64,000 nucleotides of DNA, from assembly GCA_021821305.1 (NCBI GenBank), contig JAKACP010000001.1, forward strand, positions 186,001 to 250,000, written 5' to 3'. The position numbers and the translations under genes are program-made. The DNA is from a bacterium (GTDB lineage Bacteria > Patescibacteria > Paceibacteria > Moranbacterales > UBA1568). Position 1 is the first letter of the stretch, and the number at the start of each line of letters is the position of its first letter. Below, in pieces: positions 24,569 through 32,649 of the stretch. The notes under the pieces are model-generated. The model had not been told where the DNA came from. It was given only the letters and a program-made list of their open reading frames with translations, and did no database searches.

Positions 24569-25345
24569 ATGAACGCGAAAAAACTCTGGATATCGTTCAT
24601 GACCATCGTGCGCAAGGACGTGCTCCGTATCTTCAAGATATGGCCGCAGACGTTCCTGCCGTCCGTCGTGACGTCGGTCCTCTATTTCCTCGTGTTCGGC
24701 ACCGTGCTCGGCGAGCAGATCGGCGACGTGGACGGGTTTTCCTACCTGCAGTTCGTGGTGCCGGGGCTCGTCATGCTCGCGGTCGTGACGAATTCGTTCT
24801 CCGACGTCGCGACCGTCTTTTTCGTCTCGAAGTTCTTTTCGCGCAATATCGACGAGATCCTCGTCTCACCGACGCCACCCTCGGTCATCATCGCCGGGTT
24901 CGTCGGGGGAGGTATCGTCCGCGGCGTCCTGGTGGGAGCGCTCGTGCTCCTCGTCTCGGCGTTCTTCGTCCCGATCTCGTTCGCATACCCTTCGGTGGTA
25001 CTGCTTTTCCTCGTCCTCTCGAGCCTCGTCTTCTCGCTCGCCGGACTCGTGAACGGCATCTACGCGAAGAGCTTCGACGGCATCTCCATCGTCCCGACCT
25101 TCGTGTTGACGCCGCTCGTGTATCTCGGCGGCGTGTTCTTCTCGATCGAGGCGCTGCCGGGATTCTGGCGTGATCTCGCGGCGGCCAATCCGATCTTCTA
25201 TCTCATAAACGGGTTCCGATACGGACTGCTCGGCCTTTCGGACGTGCCGATCGCGACCTCTATCGCCGTCTTGGTCGGGCTCGCGGCGGCGCTCATCGCA
25301 GCCAACTGGTACTTCATCCGCACCGGGCTCGGGTTGCGGCAATAG
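24569..25345 (+). CDS. ABC-2 type transporter permease
   Basis: A 258-aa membrane protein with six hydrophobic helices of the ABC-2 (YadH/DrrB) family. LYFLVFGTVLGEQIG near the start and the late segment YLGGVFFSIEALPGFWRDLAAANPIFYLINGFRYG are family hallmarks. It works with the ATPase at 23443 to export an unknown substrate (drug, lipid or polysaccharide). An AAGGAAAACCT ribosome-binding site lies right after the family B hairpin. Confidence 0.92.
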   Translation: MNAKKLWISFMTIVRKDVLRIFKIWPQTFLPSVVTSVLYFLVFGTVLGEQIGDVDGFSYLQFVVPGLVMLAVVTNSFSDVATVFFVSKFFSRNIDEILVSPTPPSVIIAGFVGGGIVRGVLVGALVLLVSAFFVPISFAYPSVVLLFLVLSSLVFSLAGLVNGIYAKSFDGISIVPTFVLTPLVYLGGVFFSIEALPGFWRDLAAANPIFYLINGFRYGLLGLSDVPIATSIAVLVGLAAALIAANWYFIRTGLGLRQ

Positions 25346-25363
25346 CACGGTGCCGATTCCGGC

Positions 25364-25392
25364 TTGCCAGGAAGCTTTTTTCGTGGCACAAT
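25364..25392 (+). promoter_or_regulatory. Sigma-70-type promoter for the ABC-F gene
   Basis: TTGCCA (25364-25369), 17 bp, CACAAT (25387-25392). Confidence 0.5.
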
Positions 25393-25426
25393 GCGTATTC
25401 GTGTGGCCGCTAAAAATCCGGAAAAT

Positions 25427-26875
25427 ATGGCAGACAACATCGTTTTACGCTTCGACCGCGTGTCGTTCGAATACGGACACAAAAAACCGATCCTCGAGGA
25501 GGTGAGTTTTTCCGTGCGTACCGGTTCGAAAGTGACGCTCATGGGACAGAACGGGGCCGGGAAAAGCTCCCTGTTCAAGCTCATCACGGGCGAAATGAAC
25601 CCGGACCAAGGCCGCGTGTCGATCGACCGGGGCGCGACGGTCGCCATCGGCCGCCAGACCATACCCCGCGATCACCTCGATTTCACCGTCGAGGAATTTT
25701 TCGCGGAAGCGTTTCCGGAGAAGCGCTGGGACCTGCCGGCACGGATCAAGGACACTCTCGAGATCGTCAATCTCGTGGCACCGCTCGACAGGAAGATCCG
25801 GGAGTTCTCCGGCGGCCAGCAGGCGCGGCTCCTCCTCGGATTCGCGCTCATCCAGAATCCCGATATCCTCCTCCTCGACGAACCGACCAACAATCTCGAC
25901 GCGGCCGGCATCGCGCATCTGACGCAGTTCCTCATCGACTATGACAAGACCTGCATCGTGATCTCCCACGATGCGGACTTCCTCAACTCGTTCACGCACG
26001 GCGTGCTCTACCTCGACGTGTTCACACATAAGATCGAGCAGTACACCGGCGACTACTACGACGTGGTCGAGGAGATCAAGTCCCGCATCGAGAAAGCCGA
26101 GCGCGAGAATGTCCGGCTCGAGCGGACGATCCAGGAGAAGAAGGATCAGGCGAACGTCTTCGCGAACAAGGGCGGCAAGCTCCGCGCCGTCGCCAAGCGG
26201 ATGCGCACGCTCGCCGAAGATCTCGAGGAGAACAAGATGGACGTGCGACGCGAGGACAAGACCCTCCCCGATTTCGAGATTCCCTGCGCGGATAAGGTCG
26301 GTCCGATCGTGACCATCAAGACCGCGTCCGTCCTCAAAGAGGGTATCGCGGAAACGAAACCGGTCAACCTCACGCTCAAGCGCAATACCCATCTCTTCGT
26401 CTCCGGGCCGAACGGCATCGGCAAGAGCACGTTCCTCGAGGCGCTCGCGCGCGGCGACGCGGAGCGGGTGGAGATCACGCCCGGCGTGAAAATCGGCTAC
26501 TATCGGCAGGATTTCTCGTCGCTCGACTTCGACGCGACGGTGTTCGACACGCTGCTCTCCGCCATGAAGGAGAAGAACAAGGAGCTCGTCTACAAGCTCG
26601 CGGCGAAATTCCTCATCCCGGCCGAGCTCATCCAGAACAAGGTCGAGAGCCTCTCGGAAGGGCAGAAGGGATTGCTCATGTTCGCGAAGCTCTACGCGGA
26701 GGAGCCGGAACTGCTCATCCTCGACGAGCCGACGAACCATATCAACTTCCGCCACCTGCCGGTCATCGCGGCGGCGCTCGACGCGTATCGCGGCACGATG
26801 ATATTCGTGTCCCACGTCCCGGATTTCGTAGCGCAGATCCGCATCGACGAGGTCCTCGATCTGGAAAGTCTGTAG
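25427..26875 (+). CDS. ABC-F family ATPase
   Basis: A 482-aa soluble protein with two ABC domains and no membrane part, as in ABC-F ribosome-associated factors. Domain 1 has MGQNGAGKSSLF, FSGGQQAR and LLLDEPTNNLD; domain 2 has GPNGIGKST, LSEGQKGL and LILDEPTNHIN. The linker between them (about 215-290) is a charged helical pair, the P-site tRNA interaction motif of the family. The signature of domain 2 starts with LSEGQ, a small deviation from LSGGQ. ATG 25427 is favoured because the upstream extension overlaps the promoter. Subtype (EttA, Uup, resistance-type) cannot be set. Confidence 0.9.
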   Translation: MADNIVLRFDRVSFEYGHKKPILEEVSFSVRTGSKVTLMGQNGAGKSSLFKLITGEMNPDQGRVSIDRGATVAIGRQTIPRDHLDFTVEEFFAEAFPEKRWDLPARIKDTLEIVNLVAPLDRKIREFSGGQQARLLLGFALIQNPDILLLDEPTNNLDAAGIAHLTQFLIDYDKTCIVISHDADFLNSFTHGVLYLDVFTHKIEQYTGDYYDVVEEIKSRIEKAERENVRLERTIQEKKDQANVFANKGGKLRAVAKRMRTLAEDLEENKMDVRREDKTLPDFEIPCADKVGPIVTIKTASVLKEGIAETKPVNLTLKRNTHLFVSGPNGIGKSTFLEALARGDAERVEITPGVKIGYYRQDFSSLDFDATVFDTLLSAMKEKNKELVYKLAAKFLIPAELIQNKVESLSEGQKGLLMFAKLYAEEPELLILDEPTNHINFRHLPVIAAALDAYRGTMIFVSHVPDFVAQIRIDEVLDLESL

Positions 26876-26922
26876 GACTTGCGGATGACAGTTGCTTGGG
26901 AATATTTCCTCATAATAATGCC

Positions 26923-27642
26923 ATGGAACAAGAGCCTATCCCGTTTCCGGTCCGTATCAACCGGTACCTCGCGCTTCGCGGGTATGCGACGCGGCGCGGC
27001 GCGGAAGAGCTCATCCTCCGCGGCGCGGTGACGATCAACGGCCGCAAGGCGGAGCTCGCCGACCGTGTCGGCGCGGAGGATCGTGTCGAGATCACCGGGG
27101 CCGCGATGCCGTCCTCCGATGATTTTTTCTATTTCGCATACTACAAGCCGCGCGGGATCATCACGCACTCGCCGCAGGCGCGCGAGAAATCCATCGGGGA
27201 CGTCGCGAACGTTCCCGACGGCGTATTCCCGGTCGGGCGGCTCGACAAGGAATCCGAGGGGCTCATCATCCTCACGGACGACGGCCGGGTGACCGACCGG
27301 TTGCTCAACCCGCGCCTCGGGCACGAGAAGGAATACGAGGTGACGATACAGGAGCGGATCGTCCCCGGTGTCGCCGCCCGGATGCGCGAGGGGATAACCG
27401 ACCGCGGGGAGCTGTTACGCGCGAAGGACGTCAAGGTGCACGGCCCACACGTCATGAACATCATCCTCACCGAGGGGAAGAAGCATCAGATCCGCCGCAT
27501 GTTGGGCGGGGCCCGGCTCACGGTCCAGGCGCTCAAGCGCGTCCGCATCATGGACGTCCATCTCGGCAATCTCAAGCCGGGACAGACCCGTGCGCTCCGC
27601 GGCGCGGCCAGGGAAAACTTCCTCCGCGATATCGGACTTTAG
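26923..27642 (+). CDS. S4-domain pseudouridine synthase (RsuA/RluB family)
   Basis: A 239-aa rRNA or tRNA pseudouridine synthase. The N-terminal S4 RNA-binding domain (about 8-60: RINRYLALRGYATRRGAEELI) is followed by the catalytic domain with GRLDKESEGLIILTDDG, whose Asp is the nucleophile. KKHQIRRMLGG is the conserved late motif. Length and order fit RsuA/RluB/RluF; which uridine is changed cannot be told. An in-frame start at 26896 would add nine unlikely residues. It ends 24 bp before a strong terminator. Confidence 0.9.
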   Translation: MEQEPIPFPVRINRYLALRGYATRRGAEELILRGAVTINGRKAELADRVGAEDRVEITGAAMPSSDDFFYFAYYKPRGIITHSPQAREKSIGDVANVPDGVFPVGRLDKESEGLIILTDDGRVTDRLLNPRLGHEKEYEVTIQERIVPGVAARMREGITDRGELLRAKDVKVHGPHVMNIILTEGKKHQIRRMLGGARLTVQALKRVRIMDVHLGNLKPGQTRALRGAARENFLRDIGL

Positions 27643-27666
27643 GCTTCCTTACCGAATATGTTTTCT

Positions 27667-27691
27667 GCCGTCGCCTCCGCGACGGCTTTTT
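27667..27691 (+). terminator. Intrinsic terminator
   Basis: Perfect GCCGTCGC/GCGACGGC with a CTCC loop and T5. Confidence 0.9.
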
Positions 27692-27737
27692 CGTGGTAGA
27701 ATGGGGTCATACTCCTAATTGGAGATGGTAAGAATCC

Positions 27738-27939
27738 ATGACAGAAAACGAAGGTCCGCATCATCGATGACGATGAGGCACTCTGTGGGATTCCGGTCAT
27801 CATCCTAACCGATATGGACAACGAGGACACGTTCAGGAAAGCCGGCGAATTCGTGATCCATTTCTATCTCATCAAGTCTCTCGTCACGCCGCAGAAGGTC
27901 GTCGATACGGTGCACGGGGTATTCCGCCCGCCTCTCTGA
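27738..27939 (+). pseudogene. Decayed response-regulator receiver domain
   Basis: The 310-bp gap before the next gene holds a receiver-domain remnant. ATG at 27738 opens MTEN, then a one-base shift moves to the frame at 27751 that reads KVRIIDDDEA, the usual first strand and acidic pair of a receiver. It jumps straight to IPVIILTDMDNED and then a helix and VHGVFRPP before TGA at 27937. The central part with the phospho-accepting Asp (about 40-50 residues) is missing. A frameshift and an internal deletion make it non-functional. No histidine kinase is seen nearby. Confidence 0.75.
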
Positions 27940-27952
27940 TACGAGTACCACC

Positions 27953-28465
27953 ATGGATATCGTCTCACACGGCCTCTGGGGATCACTCGCGTTCGGAAGG
28001 AAGAACCGAAGGAATTTCTGGACGGCATTTTTCTTCGGTATCGCGCCTGATCTCTTTTCGTTCGGCTTTTATATCGCTGGGACCTGGGTCGGCGTGTTTG
28101 ATCATCCGGACTGGAGTTCCGGCAATCATCCTGCCCCGAGTACTATCCCGTTCTTCGTTCATGCGTTTTACAATGTGACGCACAGCCTCCTCGCGTTCGG
28201 CGGCGTGTTCGGCCTCGTCTGGCTGTTCCGTCGGAAGCCGTTCTGGCCGATGGCAACGTGGGGACTTCATATTATCGTCGATATCCCGACGCATGCCTCA
28301 TGGTTTTTTCCGACGCCGTTCCTTTGGCCGATATCGGATGTGACGGTGAACGGCGTCCCGTGGTCGCATCCGATCATATTCTTCCCGAACGTCATCCTGC
28401 TCCTCGCTTTCTACGTCTGGTTTTTCGCCGCCCGGAGAAAGCGCTCACGGAATATCAGCGGCTGA
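27953..28465 (+). CDS. YdjM/DUF457-like membrane metal-binding protein
   Basis: A 170-aa membrane protein with about four hydrophobic helices. The N-terminus MDIVSHGLWGSLAFG and the later WGLHIIVDIPTHASWFF fit the YdjM (DUF457) family of membrane-bound putative metal-dependent hydrolases; the His and Asp residues in these segments are the expected metal ligands. The APDLFSFGF segment after the first helix also fits. Activity is unproven in the family. It starts 13 bp after the receiver remnant. Confidence 0.7.
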   Translation: MDIVSHGLWGSLAFGRKNRRNFWTAFFFGIAPDLFSFGFYIAGTWVGVFDHPDWSSGNHPAPSTIPFFVHAFYNVTHSLLAFGGVFGLVWLFRRKPFWPMATWGLHIIVDIPTHASWFFPTPFLWPISDVTVNGVPWSHPIIFFPNVILLLAFYVWFFAARRKRSRNISG

Positions 28466-28554
28466 ACCGTACTTTTCCTTCCGATGTCGCCTCGGAGCCG
28501 GTTTTTCCACTGGTCTTCCCGCGGAATTGATGTCGCGTCGATCGCCGTCGGGCT

Positions 28555-28584
28555 TTGATTTTTTTCCTGAATCCGGTCTATAGT
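28555..28584 (+). promoter_or_regulatory. Promoter candidate for VanX-like gene
   Basis: TTGATT (28555-28560), 18 bp, TATAGT (28579-28584). The sequence around it resembles the promoter at 31185-31213. Confidence 0.45.
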
Positions 28585-28618
28585 TGAGTCATGTTCTTTC
28601 CAATGGAAGGGGATCATC

Positions 28619-29416
28619 ATGGAAAATGTCCTCAATTACCGGTCCCGGCCGATTCCGGATCTCGAAGAAGCGTGTCTGCGCCGCAAGGTGTCGCGCGAGC
28701 ATCCGCTCGTCTTTTCCGACGAACGGTCGTTCGAACGATGCGTCCGTATCGATGAATACGGTATCGCGGGAGATTCCTATTATTACCGGGAGGAGGGCAA
28801 TCCTCCGTACGATCACCGCGCCGAGGGATCGATACCGCACGTGCTCGTCCGAAAGTCGGTCGCTGAAATGCTCGCCTCCGTCAATGAGCGACTGTGCCGG
28901 GTCGGCGTCGAGCTCTACGTCTTCGACGCGTATCGTCCGGTCCGGGTCCAGGATTATTTCTTCCTTGACTGGATGCCTTCCGTGCTCCGGAAACGGTATC
29001 CGGACTGGTCCGATGACGAGATCGATGCCGAGACCAGGAATTACTGGGGCCGCGGATCCCGCGAGGACGGGAAAGTCGATCTGTTCTCGCCGCCTTTCCA
29101 TTCGACCGGCGGTGCGGTGGATCTTCTCCTGCGGGAGATCCGCACGGGAGGCTTCATCCACACGGGTTCGTTCTTCGATGATTTTTCACCGGCCTCGGCG
29201 ACGGATTTCTATGAGCGGCTCGCGCTCGTGAAGAATCTGGACGCATGGGAAACCGAGGCGCTCCTCAATCGACGATTGCTCTACTGGGTGCTCCTCGAGG
29301 CGGGATTCGCCAACAACCCCAAGGAGCTCTGGCACTTCTCCTACGGAGACCAGCTCTGGGCCGTGCTGACCGGAGAGAGGGAGGCGTTCTACTCCTTCTC
29401 GCTCATCGACGTATGA
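28619..29416 (+). CDS. D-alanyl-D-alanine dipeptidase, VanX/DdpX-like
   Basis: A 265-aa zinc peptidase of family M15D. The Arg turn FDAYRPVRVQD is present, the zinc ligands lie in PFHSTGGAVDLLL (His and Asp) and at the C-terminal ELWHFSYGD, where Glu is the catalytic base and His the third ligand. The enzyme cleaves D-Ala-D-Ala. No VanA or VanH partner is nearby, so wall recycling or D-Ala salvage is more likely than glycopeptide resistance. A good AAGGGGATC ribosome-binding site precedes the ATG. Confidence 0.85.
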   Translation: MENVLNYRSRPIPDLEEACLRRKVSREHPLVFSDERSFERCVRIDEYGIAGDSYYYREEGNPPYDHRAEGSIPHVLVRKSVAEMLASVNERLCRVGVELYVFDAYRPVRVQDYFFLDWMPSVLRKRYPDWSDDEIDAETRNYWGRGSREDGKVDLFSPPFHSTGGAVDLLLREIRTGGFIHTGSFFDDFSPASATDFYERLALVKNLDAWETEALLNRRLLYWVLLEAGFANNPKELWHFSYGDQLWAVLTGEREAFYSFSLIDV

Positions 29417-29441
29417 GTGCCGCCCCGGCGACCATGTGAAA

Positions 29442-29472
29442 AACCTGACGGTATCCCGTCAGGTTCTTTTTT
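29442..29472. terminator. Bidirectional terminator
   Basis: AACCTGACGG/CCGTCAGGTT with a TATC loop, T-rich to the right and T-rich on the other strand too (AAAAACC); sits between convergent genes. Confidence 0.85.
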
Positions 29473-29497
29473 TGTGTTCGATCCGAGTAAGGGTGGG

Positions 29498-30535
29498 TCA
29501 GCGAAGGAGAATCCCGAGGAATTCCATCAGGTCCATGTCCTTGCGCGCGGTCAGCACGAGGTATCGCGCGATCGCCTCGCGTTTCGACGGAGTCTTATCC
29601 GGGCAGACCGCCTCATACGCGGCTACGTCCTCTTCCGTGAGGCTCGGAGCAGCTATGTCCTGGCCGCCCATGAGGTAATACATGAGCGAGCGGTCGTTGC
29701 CGACGTGTTCCTCGATGCCGAGCGCGTGGCCGAACTCATGCGCGATCACGAGCCGGAGATCGTCTTTCCCTTCGAATTGGAATATCTCGATGGACGCGAG
29801 CGGCGGGACATAGAGCCCCTGTACGAAGGGACGGGGGTCGCCGTAGCGCTCCTTGAATTTGGCTATGTTCTCGTTCACGGCACCCGCCTTCGTGTTCATG
29901 GCCTTGGCCAGGGCGTTGACGCGTCCGGCGAGCGCCTGCAGTTCCTCGCTCGCCTCGGTGAGCCGCCGACCCTCTTCTTCCAGTTCTTTCTTGGTATCTT
30001 CCAGTTTCTCGTATATGTCCGCCGGCGCGCCGCCCGCTTCGTTCCATTTCGCCACCTCGGCGTTGTACTCCGCGAGAGCTTCCTCGTATTTTTCGGCATC
30101 CGCCTCGAAGCGTTTCTTGTCCCGTTCGTATCGGGCAAGGAGGTCGGCCCGCTTCTTCTCGATCTCCGCGCTTTCCGCCTCATAGGAAGCGACCGTCTCC
30201 TCGAGCATTCGCGCCTCGGTCGTCATCTTCTGGCGTTCGTCGAAGATGGCGGTGATCCGGAACGGGGACTGCGGGTCATAGAGGAATACGTCTTTCCCGA
30301 GACCGCGCTCCCAGACGGATTCGGCTTCGAGCGAGGCGGCGAGTACTCCCTTCCGATCGAGCGGAAACCGTTGATCGATCTCGCCCACGCCGTAGCGGAT
30401 CGGCATATCGCATCCCGGAATACCCGCAGGGAGCCGGAAAAGCGCCGGCGCGGCCACGGATACGGCCATGGCGGCGATGAGGCCGGCGGTCATCAGGGAT
30501 ACTATCGGTTTTCGTGAATATGAGGTCGGGAGCAT
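29498..30535 (-). CDS. Secreted matrixin-like zinc protease with coiled coil
   Basis: A 345-aa exported protein. A signal or anchor helix (about 10-30: IVSLMTAGLIAAMAVSVAAPALF) is followed by a matrixin-like N-part, a long Glu/Lys/Ala coiled coil (about 105-210) and a metzincin site IAHEFGHALGIEEH with a Met-turn candidate SLMYYL. In matrixins the catalytic domain is contiguous; here the coiled coil interrupts it. ATG 30535 is used since the -10 box ends at 30562, making ATG 30553 leaderless. Target proteins are unknown. Its promoter overlaps that of the divergent gene. Confidence 0.75.
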   Translation of the reverse strand: MLPTSYSRKPIVSLMTAGLIAAMAVSVAAPALFRLPAGIPGCDMPIRYGVGEIDQRFPLDRKGVLAASLEAESVWERGLGKDVFLYDPQSPFRITAIFDERQKMTTEARMLEETVASYEAESAEIEKKRADLLARYERDKKRFEADAEKYEEALAEYNAEVAKWNEAGGAPADIYEKLEDTKKELEEEGRRLTEASEELQALAGRVNALAKAMNTKAGAVNENIAKFKERYGDPRPFVQGLYVPPLASIEIFQFEGKDDLRLVIAHEFGHALGIEEHVGNDRSLMYYLMGGQDIAAPSLTEEDVAAYEAVCPDKTPSKREAIARYLVLTARKDMDLMEFLGILLR

Positions 30536-30561
30536 GTCCGCGGATGAAATCATGTACGCGA

Positions 30562-30590
30562 AGTATACAATGCGGGAAATATGTTGACAA
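30562..30590 (-). promoter_or_regulatory. Promoter of the matrixin-like gene
   Basis: On the minus strand TTGTCA, 17 bp, TATACT (30562-30567). Its -35 shares five bases with the -35 of the plus-strand promoter. Confidence 0.6.
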
Positions 30591-30612
30591 AAGTGCGGTT
30601 TTTCCCTATCAT
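30584..30612 (+). promoter_or_regulatory. Promoter of the RelE-like gene
   Basis: TTGACA (30584-30589), 17 bp, TATCAT (30607-30612). Back-to-back with the minus-strand promoter, so the two cannot be bound at once. Confidence 0.65.
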
Positions 30613-30665
30613 CACGCGGATTCGACTTTGTCGGACAATGTGTTCTTTATCAGACCGGAGGGATC

Positions 30666-31109
30666 ATGAATGATATCATTTCGTATGAGAATGCGGTTTC
30701 GGAATGTCATTCCGCAGAGTTGCGAAAATCCGTTTCCAAATTGGCAGCGATACATTTTGTTCCTCGCTGCGTGAACCGTCAAGGAGGGAGAAAGCTGATC
30801 GTATACGATCGAAGGTTCGAATCGGCCTATCAATCACCGAAATTGCCGGCTTATCTGAAGGAAAAGATACTTTCCACGCTGCTTACGCTCTTCATCGAGC
30901 CGTATTCGTCGGAGAAGAAACAAAAGTCATCCCGGACGCATTCGTTCGATTCGACGAACCTCCGTCGCGAGGGATGGATACGGGACCTCCGTGACAACGC
31001 GCGGGTGAGCCGCGTCAATGACGAATGGCGCATCGTGTGGAGCGAAGATCCGAGCAAGGTGACCGTCCATGCGGTCTGTCGCCATCAGGATATCTATTCG
31101 CAGGAGTGA
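30666..31109 (+). CDS. RelE/ParE-like protein without visible antitoxin
   Basis: A 147-aa basic protein. The C-terminal part (about 100-147) reads GWIRDLRDNARVSRVNDEWRIVWSEDPSKVTVHAVCRHQDIY, the strand order and Arg/His/Tyr pattern of RelE/ParE-type ribonuclease toxins. The first 100 residues are helical and not clearly of that fold. No antitoxin-sized gene lies beside it. It is preceded by a good GGAGGG ribosome-binding site and a strong promoter and ends before a perfect hairpin. Function is uncertain; a toxin relic or an RNA-binding protein are both possible. Confidence 0.5.
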   Translation: MNDIISYENAVSECHSAELRKSVSKLAAIHFVPRCVNRQGGRKLIVYDRRFESAYQSPKLPAYLKEKILSTLLTLFIEPYSSEKKQKSSRTHSFDSTNLRREGWIRDLRDNARVSRVNDEWRIVWSEDPSKVTVHAVCRHQDIYSQE

Positions 31110-31135
31110 CGACATCGTTCGCCATGAGCGTTCGC

Positions 31136-31163
31136 GGGCCGGAAAAATTTCCGGTCCGTTTTC
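31136..31163 (+). terminator. Intrinsic terminator
   Basis: GGGCCGGAAA/TTTCCGGTCC with a two-base loop and GTTTTCTTTG. Confidence 0.8.
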
Positions 31164-31184
31164 TTTGTCTGATCCGGTCCGGGG

Positions 31185-31262
31185 TTGATTTTTCCTTTGA
31201 TCCATGCTATAATTGATTTGTGGGAAAATTTGTGCGAACGACCGGGTGACCGGTCTTTTTTG
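31185..31262 (+). promoter_or_regulatory. Promoter plus short leader terminator
   Basis: TTGATT (31185-31190), 17 bp, TATAAT (31208-31213). About 20 nt past the expected start lies GACCGG-GTGA-CCGGTC (31240-31255) and six T. This would stop most transcripts at about 40 nt, before the gene at 31317: an attenuator or a very small RNA. Confidence 0.6.
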
Positions 31263-31316
31263 TTGAAAAAGAAAAAATAAGGCTTCACTGAGGGAAAATA
31301 AAAACATCGTACGCAT

Positions 31317-31940
31317 ATGCCGCTGGTTCGAAACGACAAAAAAATCGAAGATACGAGCCATCGTAGTCCCGATACGGACTCGGCTCTCTATCTGGTCGTC
31401 CTGCTCTTGTCATCGGTCTTTTTCGGACTTCTGTTCTCGGCGTCCTCGCGGATACTGACGTACGAGATCGAAAGTGCCGATTTCGTCGGCTCGACTCCGA
31501 AATTCAAGACGACATTCGAACGCTCACTCGATAAGATGGTCAAAGGACATCCGATATCGGACATGACCCCGTATCTGGCACAGCAGAACGCGGTGACCGC
31601 GTCCTATCTCGTCGCCATCGCCAAGCATGAGAGCAACTGGGGAAAATATTCGCCGAAAATGGATGGGAAAGAATGCTACAACTACTGGGGATACCGGGGA
31701 CAGACCGAAAAGGTCACCCGAAGCGGGTACTCGTGCTTCGACAGTCCGAGACAGGCGGTCTCGGTGGTCGGGAGGCGGCTCAACTATCTCATCTGGGATC
31801 TGCGTCTCGATACGCCTGAGGAACTCCTCGTATGGAAATGCGGCTCGACCTGCGCCGGGCATGATCAGGGCGACGTGAATCGCTGGGCGCGCAATGTGGG
31901 CGTATACTCGAAAAAGGTCGAGAATGAAGCCCGATTCTGA
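31317..31940 (+). CDS. Membrane-anchored lysozyme/glucosaminidase-like protein
   Basis: A 207-aa protein with one N-terminal transmembrane helix (about 23-45) and an extracellular lysozyme-like domain. ASYLVAIAKHESNWGKYSPKMDGKECYNYWGYRG has the catalytic-Glu helix (HESNWGK) and the YNYWGYRG loop typical of glucosaminidase-type hydrolases. Two Cys pairs (ECYNY/SCFDS and KCGSTC) suggest disulfides. It likely cleaves peptidoglycan glycans near the membrane. Its leader contains a mini-terminator. Confidence 0.8.
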   Translation: MPLVRNDKKIEDTSHRSPDTDSALYLVVLLLSSVFFGLLFSASSRILTYEIESADFVGSTPKFKTTFERSLDKMVKGHPISDMTPYLAQQNAVTASYLVAIAKHESNWGKYSPKMDGKECYNYWGYRGQTEKVTRSGYSCFDSPRQAVSVVGRRLNYLIWDLRLDTPEELLVWKCGSTCAGHDQGDVNRWARNVGVYSKKVENEARF

Positions 31941-31960
31941 TACGGAGGGATCAAAAAAGA

Positions 31961-31993
31961 AAGCCGTGCCGGTAAATCCGGCGCGGCTTTTTC
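31961..31993. terminator. Bidirectional terminator
   Basis: AAGCCGTGCCGG/CCGGCGCGGCTT (one mismatch) with a TAAAT loop, A/T-rich on both sides, between convergent genes. Confidence 0.8.
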
Positions 31994-32444
31994 ATCGTTC
32001 TCCATATATCTCGACGGCACAGGCCATGCGGACATATATCTGGTTTCCTTGTCTGAGCTCGAGGGAGTACGGATTGCTGAGGAGCTGGGGGTGTTCGCCT
32101 TGACGCCGTGAAGTGCCGAGGAGGTTCCCGTCGCCGCGTATTTCTCCTACCGTGTATACGCGTACCGGACCCGGTCCGTCATGGAACATGCGCCAGTAGT
32201 CGCCGACATTCCGGTCGTCCCACGCGGATCGCCCGGTTTCGTTGCCGCAGATGCGGAGCGCATCGAAGATCCGATGGAAGCACGTTTCGAGCAGTTCTCG
32301 CGGCGGGCACAGGTGCGGGTTGTCCCGGAACACCTTGAGTCTCCGGTAGTCCCTCTCGCTCAACTTCCTTTCCATGAACAGTTTGTCCGCGGCGGGCCAG
32401 GCATAGCGGAAAAACAGTTGCTCCGGGGTGAGGATTCCCATCAT
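31992..32444 (-). CDS. Hypothetical protein
   Basis: A 150-aa soluble protein I do not recognise. It starts with MMGILTPEQLFFRYAWPAADKLFMERKLSERDYRRLKVF, a helical region; the middle holds two Cys (HLCPPREL and LETCFHRIFDALRICG) and the end is strand-rich (VRVYTVGEIRGDG ... QGNQIYVRMACAVEIYG). There is no signal or membrane segment. A clean AAGGAGAAC ribosome-binding site sets the start at 32444 instead of the upstream in-frame ATG. It ends in a shared terminator. Confidence 0.6.
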   Translation of the reverse strand: MMGILTPEQLFFRYAWPAADKLFMERKLSERDYRRLKVFRDNPHLCPPRELLETCFHRIFDALRICGNETGRSAWDDRNVGDYWRMFHDGPGPVRVYTVGEIRGDGNLLGTSRRQGEHPQLLSNPYSLELRQGNQIYVRMACAVEIYGER

Positions 32445-32570
32445 GTTCTCCTTCCTTTTCAATGAACGAAGTGGCATGCTAGCACGGACAACGGCGGGAA
32501 TCAATGCCATGGACGGATTCCGGAGGGACGGAGGGGTGAAAAGAGAAAGATCTCCTCGGATAAGCGATAC

Positions 32571-32625
32571 TTGCCAGATTCTGTTCTTGTGGTATACTTA
32601 TCACGGAAACCACAACATGTAGTGT
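32571..32625 (+). promoter_or_regulatory. nrdD promoter with NrdR-box candidate
   Basis: TTGCCA (32571-32576), 16 bp, TATACT (32593-32598). At 32610-32625, just past the start site, CCACAACATGTAGTGT matches the NrdR-box pattern (ACAC-W-ATATAT-W-GTGT) at 13 of 16 positions. Only one box is seen; NrdR usually uses two. Confidence 0.5.
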
Positions 32626-32649
32626 AATAAATAGTTTTAAATAAAAAAT

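Noticed and set aside
28619..29416. VanX-like peptidase as glycopeptide resistance
   Set aside because: No VanH, VanA or sensor genes nearby; a wall-recycling role fits better.
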